64,000 nucleotides of DNA from Caldilinea sp. CFX5 (GCA_021405325.1 QWII01000055.1:1-64000), one strand, 5' to 3'. Counted from the stretch's first letter, positions 16,032-26,847 are shown. Notes: generated by a model from the sequence alone, not told the origin. Made by a program: numbers and translations.

Positions 16032-17825
16032 ATGGGTATGTCAACAACGTCGAAAAAAGTGCTGGTGGGGGTCGCCTGGCCCTATGTCAATGGCGAAAAG
16101 CATATCGGGCAGATTGCCGGGGCTTACCTGCCGCCTGATATTTTTGCCCGCTTTCAACGCATGATCGGCAATGATGTCTTAATGGTCAGCGGTTCGGATA
16201 CACATGGCACGCCGATCATGCTCAAGGCCGACGCTGAAGGGTTGACGCCGGCGGCCGTTGTTGATAAATACCACAGCATGTTTGTCGAAGGTTGTCTAGC
16301 GATGGGGCTGACCTTCGATCTCTATACCCATACCGATACGCAAAACCACTGGGATGTGACGCAGAAGCTTTTCCTGCGCCATCTCGAAGCCGGCTATGTT
16401 TACAAAGATGAGCAGCAGCAGTGGTTCGACCCGCAAGCCGGCCGCTTCCTGGCCGATCGCTATGTGGAAGGGACCTGTCCGTTCTGTGGCTACCCCGATG
16501 CGCGCGGCGACCAGTGTGACAACTGCGGTCGCATTTACGACGCGCTCGAATTAAAGAACCCACGTTCCAAGATTACGGGCAACACCAACCTGGAAGTGCG
16601 CACCACCGAACATTTCTTCCTCGACATGGGCAAGCTCAACCAGCCGCTGCTCGACTGGATTCAGCAAGGCAAAGCACATTGGCGCCCCAACGTGCTAAAC
16701 TTTACCCGTGGACAACTCAAGCTGGAAGAGCTACGCGGTCGCCCCATCACCCGCGACATCGACTGGGGCGTGACGATTCCGTTGCCCGGCTATGACAACA
16801 AGCGCATCTACGTCTGGTACGACGCTGTGATCGGCTATTTGAGCGCGGCGGTCGAATGGGCCAAACTGGTGGGGACGGAAGATGGCTGGCGCGAATGGTG
16901 GGATGCCAAGGTTAATCCCGACGCGTTAATTTATAACTTTATCGGCAAGGACAACATTCCTTTCCACACCATCATCTGGCCGGGGATGTTAATTGGCTAC
17001 AACGACGGCAACAGCGAACAACTCAACCTGCCCTATGATGTGCCGGCCAACGAATATTTGAACCTGCATGGCGGCAAGTTTAGCACCAGCCGCGGCAATG
17101 TGATCGGCTTTAACTGGATTTTACGCCAGTTCCAGGCCGACGCCGTGCGCTATGTCCTCACGGCCCAGGCGCCGGAGACCGCCGATGTCGAGTTCACCTG
17201 GCAGGATTTTATGGAGCGCATCAACAACGAACTGGTCGCCAACTGGGGCAATCTGGTGAACCGCATGTTGGGCTTTGCCTACAAGCGCTTTGATGGCGTG
17301 ATCCCCGCCCCCGGCCCGTTGGATGCCGCCGACCAGGCGCTGCTGGAGGAGATCAAGGGCGGTTTTGCCACGGTGGGTGAGTTGTACAATGGCGTCAAAC
17401 TAAAAGCGGCCCTGCAAGAGACGCGTCGCCTAAGCCAGCGGGTCAACCAATATTTGAATGACAAAGCGCCCTGGAAGTTGATCAACGAAGATCGGGCGGC
17501 GGCGGCCACGGCGGTTTATGTTGCGCTGCAAGCGATTGACTGGTTGAAATTGATGTGGGGGCCGGTGCTGCCGCACAGTAGCGAACAACTCCATGCCATG
17601 CTGGGATATACGCAACCGCTGTGGGGGCGCCAATATACCGAAATTGTCTCCGATGCGCGCGGCCAACACCAGGCATTGCGGTATGACCACAGTGCCGCCA
17701 GTGGCCGTTGGGTGGCCGAACCGTTGCCGGCGGGACAAGCGCTCCAGGAACCCAAAGCGCTCTTTACCAAACTCGACGACGCCATCATGACAGAAAAGCT
17801 CGGCGGGGGCGTGGCCAATGGGTAG
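16032..17825 (+). CDS. metG: Methionyl-tRNA synthetase
   Basis: A 597-aa class I aminoacyl-tRNA synthetase that charges tRNA-Met with methionine. Rossmann core begins [20 protein letters not shown], where the signature HIGH reads HIGQ. The zinc-knuckle insert ([17 protein letters not shown]) has four cysteines at about 155-171. The second signature is KFSTSRGN (KMSKS loop) at about 351-358. The anticodon-binding helical domain follows ([20 protein letters not shown]). No C-terminal tRNA-binding (EMAP) domain, so it is the short form. A second possible ATG lies two codons in. Its last 8 nt overlap the next gene. Confidence 0.97.
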   Translation: MGMSTTSKKVLVGVAWPYVNGEKHIGQIAGAYLPPDIFARFQRMIGNDVLMVSGSDTHGTPIMLKADAEGLTPAAVVDKYHSMFVEGCLAMGLTFDLYTHTDTQNHWDVTQKLFLRHLEAGYVYKDEQQQWFDPQAGRFLADRYVEGTCPFCGYPDARGDQCDNCGRIYDALELKNPRSKITGNTNLEVRTTEHFFLDMGKLNQPLLDWIQQGKAHWRPNVLNFTRGQLKLEELRGRPITRDIDWGVTIPLPGYDNKRIYVWYDAVIGYLSAAVEWAKLVGTEDGWREWWDAKVNPDALIYNFIGKDNIPFHTIIWPGMLIGYNDGNSEQLNLPYDVPANEYLNLHGGKFSTSRGNVIGFNWILRQFQADAVRYVLTAQAPETADVEFTWQDFMERINNELVANWGNLVNRMLGFAYKRFDGVIPAPGPLDAADQALLEEIKGGFATVGELYNGVKLKAALQETRRLSQRVNQYLNDKAPWKLINEDRAAAATAVYVALQAIDWLKLMWGPVLPHSSEQLHAMLGYTQPLWGRQYTEIVSDARGQHQALRYDHSAASGRWVAEPLPAGQALQEPKALFTKLDDAIMTEKLGGGVANG

Positions 17826-19494
17826 TAAAGACGTTAGTCTTTATGCAGCTACACAAACGAAAGCATTACCGGCGACTGTGACTACCCCACCGGAACTCGA
17901 TCGGCATTATATCCGTCGCCCCCAGCTCTGGCTCTTGTTGATCCTGGTGGGCTATGTGCTGGTTGCGGTCAACTTTGCCCGCCAGACGCCCCCCTGGCAG
18001 GCGCCCGATGAACCGGCGCACTATAACTATATTGCCGCCATCGCTACCCAAGGCCGGCTGCCCGTTCTCCAGCGTGAGGATTATAACCAGGCGTGTATGG
18101 AGTTGTTGGTCAGCAATAAATTCCCGCCGGAACTGGGCATCAACTGTCTGCGCTACGAATCCTATCAGCCCCCGCTCTATTACCTGATCGGTGCGCTGGT
18201 TTACCGCTTGAGCGACGGCAGTTTGCTGGCGCTGCGTCTCTTTGGCGTCGGCTTGGGCATTGGCATTCTGCTGCTCTTTTACTATAATCTGCATCTGGTC
18301 TTTCCCGATAAACCATTGGTTGTGCTGGGCGCCACGGCCTTTGCCGCTTTTTTGCCCATGCACGTCGCCGTGACTGCTGCTGTCTCCAACGATACCTTTG
18401 CCGAATTGCTTCTGGTGGCGCAGCTTGCCCTCCTTCTGCGTTGGAGCCGGAATCAGTTTCTGGCGCCAGGAACCGCCGATACTGCCCAAAGTCATCGCCA
18501 GTTGCTCTTGCTGGGGCTTGTGTTGGGGCTGGGGCTGTTGACCAAAATCTACGCCTACCTCTTTATCCCGCTGACGTTCCTGGCAATCGTTATCACCATC
18601 TGGCGGCAGGAATGGCGGTGGGCGCAGCTCTGGACTGGGGTGCGGCTGTCGCTTTGGGTTTTGCTTCCGGCCTTTTTCGTGGGCTTGCCGTGGTGGGTGC
18701 GCAACTTGCAACTCTATGGCGGGATCGACTTGCTGGCGCTGGCCTGGCATGACGAAGTGGTGATTGGCCAGCCCCGCACCAGCGACTGGATCAACACCCA
18801 CGGCTTTATGAACTACAGCGAACGCGCTTTCCGCTTTACCTTTCAGAGCTTCTGGGGCGTCTTCGGCTGGATGGGCGTCTTTATGGACGAGCGGGTCTAC
18901 ACCGCGATGTTGATCTTCACCGGCATCCTCTTTCTGGGACTGCTCTGGACATTGATCCGGCTCATTTCCGGCAAACCGGACACCGATATTGATGATTACC
19001 AACGCTGGGTTCTGTTTTTCTTTGGCTTGATTGTGATTGCCGTGGCCGCCGGCTATATCTGGTATAACACCAAGTTTGTGCAACATCAGGGGCGTTACTT
19101 CTTCTGGGGGCTGTTACCCATCAGCACCTTTGTTGCGTTAGGCTGGCGGGAAGTGATGCGTCCGCTGCAAGGGCTGATTACCGGCTTTCTGGCGCTGGTG
19201 TTGGCGGGTGCGCTCATTGTTGCCGGCATGGTGACGGGTGGTCTGAATAAGTGGACGCTGTTGACAATCGGGCTGACTGCACTCTTGTTGCTTGGCCAGC
19301 CCTTTCTCTTTATCGGCACCGAGGGCTATGTCCTCCGCTGGTTGCCGCCCCGCTTTCATGCGTTCTGGGCGCAACCCGTACCCGCCTTCCTCCGTCATAG
19401 TTTACGGACGTTGGCCTGGCTGACGCCTTTTCTCTTGCTGCTGCTGCTCAATGCCTTGATTCCGACGTTGTACATTGTGCCGCAGTTGCAGTAG
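17818..19494 (+). CDS. Multi-spanning membrane glycosyltransferase (GT39/DUF2142-like)
   Basis: A 558-aa protein with about ten membrane helices. After the first helix comes [20 protein letters not shown], the extracytoplasmic acidic loop typical of lipid-phosphate-sugar-dependent glycosyltransferases of the PMT/ArnT class and of DUF2142 proteins. The middle contains [18 protein letters not shown]. Such enzymes move a sugar from a polyprenyl-phosphate carrier onto protein or cell-wall glycan. The acceptor here is unknown. It starts inside the end of metG (8-nt overlap), so it is translated from the same mRNA. The family placement is good, the substrate uncertain. Confidence 0.8.
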   Translation: MGSKDVSLYAATQTKALPATVTTPPELDRHYIRRPQLWLLLILVGYVLVAVNFARQTPPWQAPDEPAHYNYIAAIATQGRLPVLQREDYNQACMELLVSNKFPPELGINCLRYESYQPPLYYLIGALVYRLSDGSLLALRLFGVGLGIGILLLFYYNLHLVFPDKPLVVLGATAFAAFLPMHVAVTAAVSNDTFAELLLVAQLALLLRWSRNQFLAPGTADTAQSHRQLLLLGLVLGLGLLTKIYAYLFIPLTFLAIVITIWRQEWRWAQLWTGVRLSLWVLLPAFFVGLPWWVRNLQLYGGIDLLALAWHDEVVIGQPRTSDWINTHGFMNYSERAFRFTFQSFWGVFGWMGVFMDERVYTAMLIFTGILFLGLLWTLIRLISGKPDTDIDDYQRWVLFFFGLIVIAVAAGYIWYNTKFVQHQGRYFFWGLLPISTFVALGWREVMRPLQGLITGFLALVLAGALIVAGMVTGGLNKWTLLTIGLTALLLLGQPFLFIGTEGYVLRWLPPRFHAFWAQPVPAFLRHSLRTLAWLTPFLLLLLLNALIPTLYIVPQLQ

Positions 19495-19569
19495 GTCAGT
19501 CAGACAGTAACACAGTAAGACAGTAGGCCAGTAAGACAGACTGTCCCACTGATTTACTGTCTGACTGAT
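19495..19569. repeat. Intergenic hairpin of CAGTAAGA-type repeats
   Basis: Arms 19495-19510 (GTCAGTCAGACAGTAA) and 19554-19569 pair at 15 of 16 positions. The loop is filled with further CAGTAAGACAG and complement units that permit nested stems. Confidence 0.75.
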
Positions 19570-19618
19570 TTACTACTCTACTGCATACGCGGTTGTTTGT
19601 TTGAAGCGAGAAGATCCT

Positions 19619-21487
19619 ATGCAATCAACCCTGCCTTTCCCACGCACGACCTTACCCCCACAGATGCGCCGCCGGTTGGAACGGTCGCCAGTCGATTTTG
19701 CTGTACTCTTTTTGGTGTTGCTGTTGTTGGCCGTCATTGGCGGCTTTATCGGGTGGCAATTCTGGCATGTCAACCGTATCTATGGTGGCGTCCAGATAGC
19801 CGGGGTGGCAGTGGGGGGCATGACGCGCGCCGCCGCGCTGCGCACGCTGGCTGAACATGTAGAAGCGTATCCCGCGCCGGCCGTCAGTCTCTACTATCAG
19901 GATCAGCAATGGCCGCTGGCGTCTGACCAGTTGACGGCACAGGCCGATTTATTGGGCGCGATTAACCAAGCGTACCTGGTCGGGCGACAGGGTGGTTGGC
20001 TGCAACGGACGGTGGCGCAGCTTGGCGCCGTCTTTGGGCGCGCCGATATTCGACCGACAACCAGCTTTGATGCGACCCGTTTGCAACAAGCGGTCAGCGC
20101 CATTGCCGTCCAGGTGCGTCACCCCGGCCAGGCCGCGCGCCAGATCGGTGACGTTGCGTTACCGGCTGTACCAGGGGTTGAGGTGGATGTCACGGCCACG
20201 CTCAACCAACTGCTGACCACGCTCCAGGGAAACCCCGCAAGCGCGCTGGTTCGCTTACCGTTGGCAACGGTTGACCTGCCGGCGCCTGTCTCGTCTGCAC
20301 CAACCACCGCCGAAAGCGTTGCGCTGGCTCCTTTGCCGGCGCCGGTACAACTGCGTGATGAGCGCTATGGTCTGCAACTGGCGCTCGACCCGGTTTTGCT
20401 CCGCCAATTCATGCCGCATGGCGACCCCTTCCAGCTTGACGAAGCCGCTTTGCGCCAGAAGCTGGCCGCCTGGGCGCAGCAACTTGACATTGCGCCGCAA
20501 GATGCACGTCTGCGCTTTAACCCCAACACCGGCGGCGTCACGGTGGTGCAACAGAGCCAGATGGGGCGCCGGTTGGATATTGAAGCCACGGTGGCGTCCA
20601 TACGCGAAACGGTGGCCGCACATGGTACTCAGGCCCGCTTGGTGATGGTGGAAGCGCCGCCCGCGGTCGATATGAACCGGATTGCTGAAATGGGGATTCG
20701 CGAGTTGGTCGCCAGCGGCGTCAGCTACTTCAAGGGCAGTAGCGCCGCTCGTGTGCGCAACATTGTGGTGGCCGCTGAAAAGTTTGAGGGGCTGGTAGTG
20801 CCGCCGGGGGAAATTTTTAGCTTTAACCAGGGCGTCGAAGATGTCAGCGCAGCCAATGGCTTTGAAGATTCGCTGATCATCTGGGGCGACCAAACAGCGA
20901 CCGGCGTCGGCGGCGGCGTCTGTCAGGTCAGCACGACGCTGTTTCGCGCCGCGTACAATGGCGGACTACAGATTGTCGAGCGCTACAATCATGGCTATGT
21001 CGTCGGCTGGTATGGCGAACCGGGGCTGGATGCCACGATCTTCACCCCCAGCGTCGATTTTCGCTTCCGCAATGACACCGGCGCCTATCTGTTGATCGAC
21101 CCGGTGGTGGATACGGAGAACGGCGTGATGCTCTTCAACTTCTATGGCACCAAACCTGGTCGCCAGGTCACGATCAGCGAACCTGTCCAAAGTGAGGTCA
21201 AAGAACCCGAACCGCCGGAATATCGCGTGGACGAGTCACTGGCGCCCGGTCAACAAAAGCAGGTCGAGTGGGAACAAAAAGGCATGACCGTCACCGTGAC
21301 GCGCGCAATTGTGGAGAATGGCACCACCCGCACCGATACCATTGTCAGTCGCTACCAGCCCTGGCGGGCGGTCTATTTGGTGGCGCCGGGTACAGAGATC
21401 CCCGCGACGCCCACCCCGACGGAAACCGCAACCTTGACCGCAACGAACGTAATTACAGACGTTGGTGCGCCGGCGGAAGGACCGTAA
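19619..21487 (+). CDS. VanW family cell-surface protein
   Basis: About 622 aa from the ATG at 19619 (a TTG at 19601 is possible). A cytoplasmic start is followed by one membrane helix at about 26-48 (DFAVLFLVLLLLAVIGGFIG), then two repeats of a putative peptidoglycan-binding domain (about 60-360, YoaR-like). The VanW domain is at about 380-520 with GEIFSFNQGVEDVSAANGF and GVGGGVCQVSTTLFRA. A G5-like segment follows (about 560-600) and a Thr-rich tail. VanW is linked to vancomycin-resistance operons but its biochemical role is unproven; cell-wall association is the safe inference. Single gene flanked by a hairpin upstream and a convergent antitoxin gene downstream. Confidence 0.9.
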   Translation: MQSTLPFPRTTLPPQMRRRLERSPVDFAVLFLVLLLLAVIGGFIGWQFWHVNRIYGGVQIAGVAVGGMTRAAALRTLAEHVEAYPAPAVSLYYQDQQWPLASDQLTAQADLLGAINQAYLVGRQGGWLQRTVAQLGAVFGRADIRPTTSFDATRLQQAVSAIAVQVRHPGQAARQIGDVALPAVPGVEVDVTATLNQLLTTLQGNPASALVRLPLATVDLPAPVSSAPTTAESVALAPLPAPVQLRDERYGLQLALDPVLLRQFMPHGDPFQLDEAALRQKLAAWAQQLDIAPQDARLRFNPNTGGVTVVQQSQMGRRLDIEATVASIRETVAAHGTQARLVMVEAPPAVDMNRIAEMGIRELVASGVSYFKGSSAARVRNIVVAAEKFEGLVVPPGEIFSFNQGVEDVSAANGFEDSLIIWGDQTATGVGGGVCQVSTTLFRAAYNGGLQIVERYNHGYVVGWYGEPGLDATIFTPSVDFRFRNDTGAYLLIDPVVDTENGVMLFNFYGTKPGRQVTISEPVQSEVKEPEPPEYRVDESLAPGQQKQVEWEQKGMTVTVTRAIVENGTTRTDTIVSRYQPWRAVYLVAPGTEIPATPTPTETATLTATNVITDVGAPAEGP

Positions 21488-21489
21488 CC

Positions 21490-21765
21490 TCAGTTCAGCA
21501 AGCCCCGTTTGCTTAACTCGATCTCTACTTGTTCCGCCGTGAAATAATGACCTGCATCCATTTCACGGCGTGCGCGGGCAATTGCGTCTTTGCGTTGCTG
21601 TTTCTGCAATTCTTTCAATTTTTGCCATTCATGATAGTTTACAACAACAGCCGTTGGTTTGTTGTAGCGTTCAATCACAACTTCCGTTAGGCCGCCAAAA
21701 ACATGGTCGAGAATATCGCGAAATCGTGAACGCGCCTCATCACTTTTCATGGTGATTATAGTCAT
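21490..21765 (-). CDS. Phd/YefM-type antitoxin, no adjacent toxin
   Basis: Ninety-one residues. I placed the start at 21765 because AAAGGAG sits 4 nt before that ATG. The N-terminal half (MTIITMKSDEARSRFRDILD, then GGLTEVVIERYNKPTAVVVN) is the Phd/YefM DNA-binding fold. The C-terminal tail (about 60-91) is where such antitoxins bind the toxin. No RelE, Doc or PIN gene lies on either side: downstream is VanW (convergent) and upstream the TPR protein. It may regulate only itself, neutralise a toxin elsewhere, or be a remnant. Confidence 0.82.
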   Translation of the reverse strand: MTIITMKSDEARSRFRDILDHVFGGLTEVVIERYNKPTAVVVNYHEWQKLKELQKQQRKDAIARARREMDAGHYFTAEQVEIELSKRGLLN

Positions 21766-21904
21766 AAAACTCCTTTCATTCGTTAGAGTCATACGAGTTT
21801 TACGAATTATACATGTCTACACGGTAGTTGTCAACTGTATGCTCCACTGCCACTGAGTTGCGCCTGAAGACGGAGGCGCGCGCGTGCCTTCGGCTTCAAA
21901 TACC

Positions 21905-24364
21905 CTAATTCTGAATAATGACCGTCGTCAAATATTCATCATAGTTCGCCCCCTCGCGGACGACGCGCAGGCGGAGTTTGTGGGCGCCGTTGGGATAGGT
22001 GGTGGTGTCCCAGTTGAGAAAAGCGCCGACTTTGGGCTTGGCTTTGGTGCTAATGCCAATCGAGGTGGCCTGTTGCTCGTCGCCATTGATCAGCAGGTCG
22101 ATCTGCCACTTCTGAAAGGTCACATGGTTGGCCAGCCCTTTGATCGTGACTACGCCGCGCACGGTGGCTCCTTCCGCCGGTTCGACAATGCCATTTTGGG
22201 TGCGGGCCAGGAGCAGTTGTTGGCTGAGCAAAGTGTTGATCTTGCCGATTCTGCCCAGCGTTTTCCCCTGCTCGGCCAGGTTGCCCACCTGGCGCCAGTT
22301 GACCAGCGCCTCTTGCTGGTTGCGCAGTGCTGATTCATAGTCCCCTAGATTCGCATAGGCATCTCCCAAGCTGTTGAGCGTCTTGGCCAGGAGTGTGGCA
22401 TTGTTGCCGGCGCGCGCCAGATCCAGCGCTTCGTTAAAGTTGGCAATCCCCGCGGTTGTCTGGTTCAGGCTCATCTGCACGCGGCCCAGCGCCACCAGGA
22501 CGCCGCTGAGTCCTTCAGTGTCGTTTAAGGCGCGCCAGCGGGTTAAGGCATCTTGATAGACAGTTAATGCCTGCGCCGCATCAGCCAGCGCCACATAGAC
22601 ATCGCCCCGCCGGCTGAGAATCCGCGCCGCCAGCAAATCAGGTGTTGCTTCCGTCGCATTGGCCGGCGGCGTCATGGTTTGGACAACTTGCCAGGCTTCA
22701 TCCAGGGCCGTTAACGCCGCGTTTGGTTGCGTCAACGCCAGTTGAATGGTGCTGATGTTGAGCAGGGTATTGATGGTGCGCGGCGCATCCGTCTGCGCTT
22801 GCCAGAAGCTCAACGCCTCTTGATAGGCCGGCAGCGCCTTTTCCGGTTTGGAGGCCTTGAGATAGAGATCGCCCAACTTATCAAAAACCGTGGCGCGCAG
22901 GATCGGATCGTTGGCCTGTTCGGCTTCCTGCAACGCTTCCTGTAAGTGCGCTTCGGCTTGTTCCGGCTGACCGGCAACCAGATAAAGCGCCCCCAGGTTG
23001 AGCAACACGCCCGTGGCGCGTTCGGCATCGGCGGCGGCGTGCCAGAGGGTCAGCGCCTCTTGGAAAGCGGCAATGCCTTCGGGAAAGGCTTGTTGCGCTT
23101 CATAAACCTCGCCCAATCTTTCCAGCACTTTGGCTTCCAGTTCCATGTCAACGGCTGTTTTGGCATAGTCACGCGCCGTTGTCAAGGTGGTGAGCGCCTG
23201 GTCAAAGTTGCCTTGCAGTGCATACAATTTGCCGATATTGCTCAGGATGTTCCCTTCCTGCCCAATATCCGCCAGCGTGCGCCAGCGGGTGGCTGCGTCT
23301 TCATAGGCGTTGAGCGCCGCGGCGTAATCCCCCGTGGTTTGATAGAGATCCCCCTGTTTGCCCAGAATCTTGGCCATGAGTCGTTGTTCATCGCCGGCTT
23401 GGGCCGCGGTCAGCGCCAGCTCGAGCGCCTCTAAGGCTGGTGGCGTTTCGGCGCGCAGCAGATGGATGATGGCGACGCTGTAGTGCGCTTCGGCCTCTTT
23501 GGCCTGTAGGTGTAAGGCGCGCCAGAGTAAGATCTCCTCGGTAAAGGTGGCAAGGGCCTCATCAAGCGCACCCATCTCCTGGAGCGTAAGCCCGATGTTG
23601 TGGAGGGTTGCGCCTTCTTGCGCCTGATCGGCCAGCGCACGCCAGACTGCCAACTCTTCACGGTAGCTGTGGAGCGCCATCGCTTGATGCAGTTGTGCGC
23701 TCTGTTCCAGCAACCGCTGGTGCTGAACCGGATCATTGAGCTTTTGGGCAACCGCCAGCGCTTCTTGCAGCGCTTTCTCGGCTTCGTCAAAGGTTTCCTG
23801 GGCGCGGTAGAGGTCGCTCAAGTGGCTTAAGGTGTGCATGGCCTGGTCCAGCGCACTGCTGTCGTACCAAATGCGCAGCGCGCGTTGATAGGCGTCTTGG
23901 GCTTTCGGCAGCTCCTTGCGCGCCGCATAGAGCGCCCCCAAGCCATCCCACGCACCCCCCGTCATGGCTGGATCGGCGAGCGTTTCCGCCAGGTGTAAGG
24001 CTGCCGTGTAGGCGTCTTCAGCGGCGCTGTACTCTTGCTGATGTAGTTGAACGGCGCCGATCTGTAACCAACTTTCGGCCTCGCCCCGCCCATCGGCGGC
24101 CTGATTGAACGCTTCCTGCGCCTGGGTAAAGGCTGCTAAGGCCGCTGTCCATTGCTCGTCCGCCACCAGTTGTAAGCCCTTCGCCAGTTCAGGGTGGGTG
24201 CTGGTGGCCGCCGTCGCTACTGGGGTGGCCGTGGCGTCCGGTTGATCCTGGTACAATGCACTGGCATGGCCCACCGGCGCATTCAGGAGATGCGCCATAA
24301 GTACGAGGCCGACGACCAAGCCGCCCCACCAGCGTTGTCTGATTATCTGTGATAAAGTTTTCAA
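21905..24364 (-). CDS. Exported TPR-repeat protein with C-terminal Ig-like domain
   Basis: About 819 aa from a TTG at 24364, chosen because AGGGAGG lies five nt upstream and a signal-anchor (WWGGLVVGLVLMAHLLNAPV) follows at once. Upstream in-frame ATGs give an unlikely charged extension. At least fifteen tetratricopeptide repeats fill residues about 50-720, many ending YxxALxxW (YAAALNAYEDAATRWRTLAD, YESALRNQQEALVNWRQVGN). The C-terminal 95 residues (VEPAEGATVRGVVTIKGLAN...) look like the beta-sandwich that decorates wall proteins in Chloroflexota. Probably an extracytoplasmic scaffold. Last member of the minus-strand polysaccharide cluster or an independent gene. Confidence 0.85.
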   Translation of the reverse strand: MKTLSQIIRQRWWGGLVVGLVLMAHLLNAPVGHASALYQDQPDATATPVATAATSTHPELAKGLQLVADEQWTAALAAFTQAQEAFNQAADGRGEAESWLQIGAVQLHQQEYSAAEDAYTAALHLAETLADPAMTGGAWDGLGALYAARKELPKAQDAYQRALRIWYDSSALDQAMHTLSHLSDLYRAQETFDEAEKALQEALAVAQKLNDPVQHQRLLEQSAQLHQAMALHSYREELAVWRALADQAQEGATLHNIGLTLQEMGALDEALATFTEEILLWRALHLQAKEAEAHYSVAIIHLLRAETPPALEALELALTAAQAGDEQRLMAKILGKQGDLYQTTGDYAAALNAYEDAATRWRTLADIGQEGNILSNIGKLYALQGNFDQALTTLTTARDYAKTAVDMELEAKVLERLGEVYEAQQAFPEGIAAFQEALTLWHAAADAERATGVLLNLGALYLVAGQPEQAEAHLQEALQEAEQANDPILRATVFDKLGDLYLKASKPEKALPAYQEALSFWQAQTDAPRTINTLLNISTIQLALTQPNAALTALDEAWQVVQTMTPPANATEATPDLLAARILSRRGDVYVALADAAQALTVYQDALTRWRALNDTEGLSGVLVALGRVQMSLNQTTAGIANFNEALDLARAGNNATLLAKTLNSLGDAYANLGDYESALRNQQEALVNWRQVGNLAEQGKTLGRIGKINTLLSQQLLLARTQNGIVEPAEGATVRGVVTIKGLANHVTFQKWQIDLLINGDEQQATSIGISTKAKPKVGAFLNWDTTTYPNGAHKLRLRVVREGANYDEYLTTVIIQN

Positions 24365-24516
24365 CAAATCCTCCCTAAACTCATGCGTCCCTACGGGACG
24401 AAATCGCACCTGTGCGGGAACGCGTCGATCTATGTAGGACTTACGCATGGGCCTGTCTACCCTCGTATTCGGTGCATAAATCCTACTATGATTGCTGCTG
24501 GCACAAAACAGTGCTT

Positions 24517-26847
24517 TTATGGGCTGGTAAAAACAATGGATTCCCCCCGGCGTGTAAAAGATCGTTTGACACCGTTGTAGCGCAAGGCGGCAGCTTTGGG
24601 GGCGTAGATAGTAAAGCTTGACGACTGGGCGCTTTGAACCACCACCTGGTCGCCGCGCCATTCAACGCTAAAAACATCTGTTGCCTTTAGCCCACTTACC
24701 AGAGGACGCTTATGCCGCTGATCGATCAGAGTTGTGCCGCCCGCTACCGCAAGTTGTTGCAGATTGCCGGCGGCGTCATAGCGAATGATGGCGACTGAGC
24801 CGTCATACTGATAATCGCCGATACTCTGCTGGCGACCAGTGGGCTGGTAGGTGATGAGAATATCATCGCTGTTGGCCGGCGCACTGTTGCTCGTCACCCG
24901 CAGACCCAGGGTCGCCGCGTCTTCCTGGAAAAGGGTAAAATCAGGCCGTTGCGCCCACTCAGCGGTTGTCGTCGGCCAGAGCAGATGGACAAAGCGCATG
25001 GCCCGTTGCGGCGTGCGCGGCTCGATCTGGACAAAGGGCTGCCCATCATTGCCGGTGGTGGCTTGCCAGGTGGGGACGGTAGCAATGCCCACGCCCAAGC
25101 GGCGATCCGCCTCAGCGTCGCCACGCACCCATTCTCCTTCTACCTTCACCCCGGCGCCGAAGTGAGCAACCCAACCGTAGCGATGGGGCGCGGTTGCCGA
25201 TAGCTGATCGACCATAACAAAGTAAGTGGGTCGGACAAAGAGAACATGGCGGATGACCTGTGGGCGATCGTCGAATTGCCCGTAACGTTGGCTGGCATCG
25301 GCACGCAGGTAATCGAAATCGCTGCCGCTGATCACCGTCTCCAACTTGCTCTCATTGCCGATCAGTCCGTCCCGTTCGCGATACTCTGCTGGTGGCCGTA
25401 ATTGACCTTGACCATCAATCAAGATGGCGTTGTGAAAGGCGGTGGCTGTCTTTTCCACACCTGGCGTTTCCGGGACCAGCCAGTGACCGGCCTGCGCCAG
25501 CCAGAAAGTGTTGCTGTCATCATGGTCATGGCCGAAGTTGAGTTCACAGGCGGCGCAGGTCGCCAACCAGGGGGCGCGTTGTTGGGTGAAGCGATCAAAG
25601 AGCGCCCGCCCGCCATAGGGGCCGCTCTTGAAGCCAAAGACCAGGGCGTCGCTTTGCCAACTGCTGCGCCAGATCACCCCCGCCAGGTCGGGAAAGTGAC
25701 GGGCGCGGGGCAAGCTGGTGGGCGGCGCCGGCGCGACTTGAGGGTCATAGTACAAAAACTCAAAGACATACCAGGGCGTTGACCAGACATTGGTGGCGCG
25801 GCCATCAACCGCAACCAACTGATCGGCCAGCCACTGCGCCTGGCTCTGCTGAAATTCGCCGGCCAGAAAGCGCAAGACATTGGCCGGGGCATAGCCGGCG
25901 CCCCACTCCCGTTCGTAGTCGCCATAACCCAGAATCGGCTCCCACATGCCGGGGACATAGTTGTAGAGCCGCCACTGACTATAGTTGCGCAAGTAGGCGG
26001 TGGGCAAGAGATTGCGCCCGGTGAGGCTGCGTAGATTGACCAAGAATGGCAGCATGAGCGTCAGCCCGTAGTTCTGGTAATGGACGCCTTCATGCCAACT
26101 GCCGTCGTTGATGGCATTTAACAGGGTTTGCACCTGGGCGATTTGACTGCTTGCTTGTTCCAGCCATAGGGGCGCCCGCTCCTCTTCGCCCAGGAGCGCC
26201 AGGGCCGCCATGCCCAGGGCGCTGTGGTTGATCCAGTGATGGTTCTGAGCGTAGGAGTTGCGCCACCAGTTGTACCATTCATTCACCTTTGGCCCACTGC
26301 TGGCTTCATACATTTTTTCGGCCCAGCTTGCCAGGCTTTGGCGGATCAACGTGCGTTCCGCCGGGGTAAGCTGATCATAGAGCCAGTCGTAGGCCAGCGC
26401 GTTGCCCAGCAACATGTGGGCGAGACCGAGGTCGCGGGCGCCCTCTTCGCCCCATTGTGCCCAGCCGGCATAGCGGCGGAGATGCTCTTTTGCCAGCGTG
26501 CAAAGGGCCGGCTCTGCACTGATCACACAGACAAAGGCGACGGCGATCAACCGATTGCCGAAATTGCGATAGGTGCTCAACCCTTCGTCGGGGGCCGTGA
26601 CCGGCGGGAGTTCGTCTTGCGTCTCTTGGACATAAGCATCGATCGGCGCCCAGATCGCTTGGTGGCTGTCGGCGGCGTTGGCGCGCAGTTGTTGCCGCAT
26701 CGTGGCATCAAAAAAGAGACGCGGATGGCTCAACGATACGGTAGGACGATCCGCTTGGCCAAAAGCTGACAACCCTTGCCCCCCCGCCAGCAAAGCGTCC
26801 GGCGTTAGGATGACCAGGAAGCAGAGAAACCAATGAAGAATTGGCAT
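24517..26847 (-). CDS. Secreted heparinase II/III-like polysaccharide lyase
   Basis: About 776 aa. The ATG at 26847 is followed by a signal peptide (MPILHWFLCFLVILTPDALL). An alpha/alpha-toroid domain covers about 40-370 and the heparinase II/III beta-sandwich about 400-600, with the diagnostic NFGHDHDDSNTFWLAQAGHW and ATAFHNAILIDGQ motifs. These enzymes cleave uronic-acid polysaccharides by beta-elimination. Within an exopolysaccharide cluster it may trim, release or recycle the polymer made by the neighbouring genes. Its start lies 26 nt past the stop of the FemAB-like gene, in the same operon. The substrate cannot be read from sequence. Confidence 0.85.
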   Translation of the reverse strand: MPILHWFLCFLVILTPDALLAGGQGLSAFGQADRPTVSLSHPRLFFDATMRQQLRANAADSHQAIWAPIDAYVQETQDELPPVTAPDEGLSTYRNFGNRLIAVAFVCVISAEPALCTLAKEHLRRYAGWAQWGEEGARDLGLAHMLLGNALAYDWLYDQLTPAERTLIRQSLASWAEKMYEASSGPKVNEWYNWWRNSYAQNHHWINHSALGMAALALLGEEERAPLWLEQASSQIAQVQTLLNAINDGSWHEGVHYQNYGLTLMLPFLVNLRSLTGRNLLPTAYLRNYSQWRLYNYVPGMWEPILGYGDYEREWGAGYAPANVLRFLAGEFQQSQAQWLADQLVAVDGRATNVWSTPWYVFEFLYYDPQVAPAPPTSLPRARHFPDLAGVIWRSSWQSDALVFGFKSGPYGGRALFDRFTQQRAPWLATCAACELNFGHDHDDSNTFWLAQAGHWLVPETPGVEKTATAFHNAILIDGQGQLRPPAEYRERDGLIGNESKLETVISGSDFDYLRADASQRYGQFDDRPQVIRHVLFVRPTYFVMVDQLSATAPHRYGWVAHFGAGVKVEGEWVRGDAEADRRLGVGIATVPTWQATTGNDGQPFVQIEPRTPQRAMRFVHLLWPTTTAEWAQRPDFTLFQEDAATLGLRVTSNSAPANSDDILITYQPTGRQQSIGDYQYDGSVAIIRYDAAGNLQQLAVAGGTTLIDQRHKRPLVSGLKATDVFSVEWRGDQVVVQSAQSSSFTIYAPKAAALRYNGVKRSFTRRGESIVFTSP

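Noticed and set aside
17866..19086. Long minus-strand open frame opposite the membrane glycosyltransferase
   Set aside because: Its composition (His/Gln/Pro-rich) is the antisense of membrane helices; the plus-strand protein has clear family motifs.
22946..23434. Plus-strand open frame inside the exported TPR protein gene
   Set aside because: Antisense of repeated TPR codons; no ribosome-binding site or domain.
24365..24661. N-terminal extension of the exported TPR protein
   Set aside because: It would put about 100 charged residues before the signal anchor; the TTG at 24364 has a strong ribosome-binding site.
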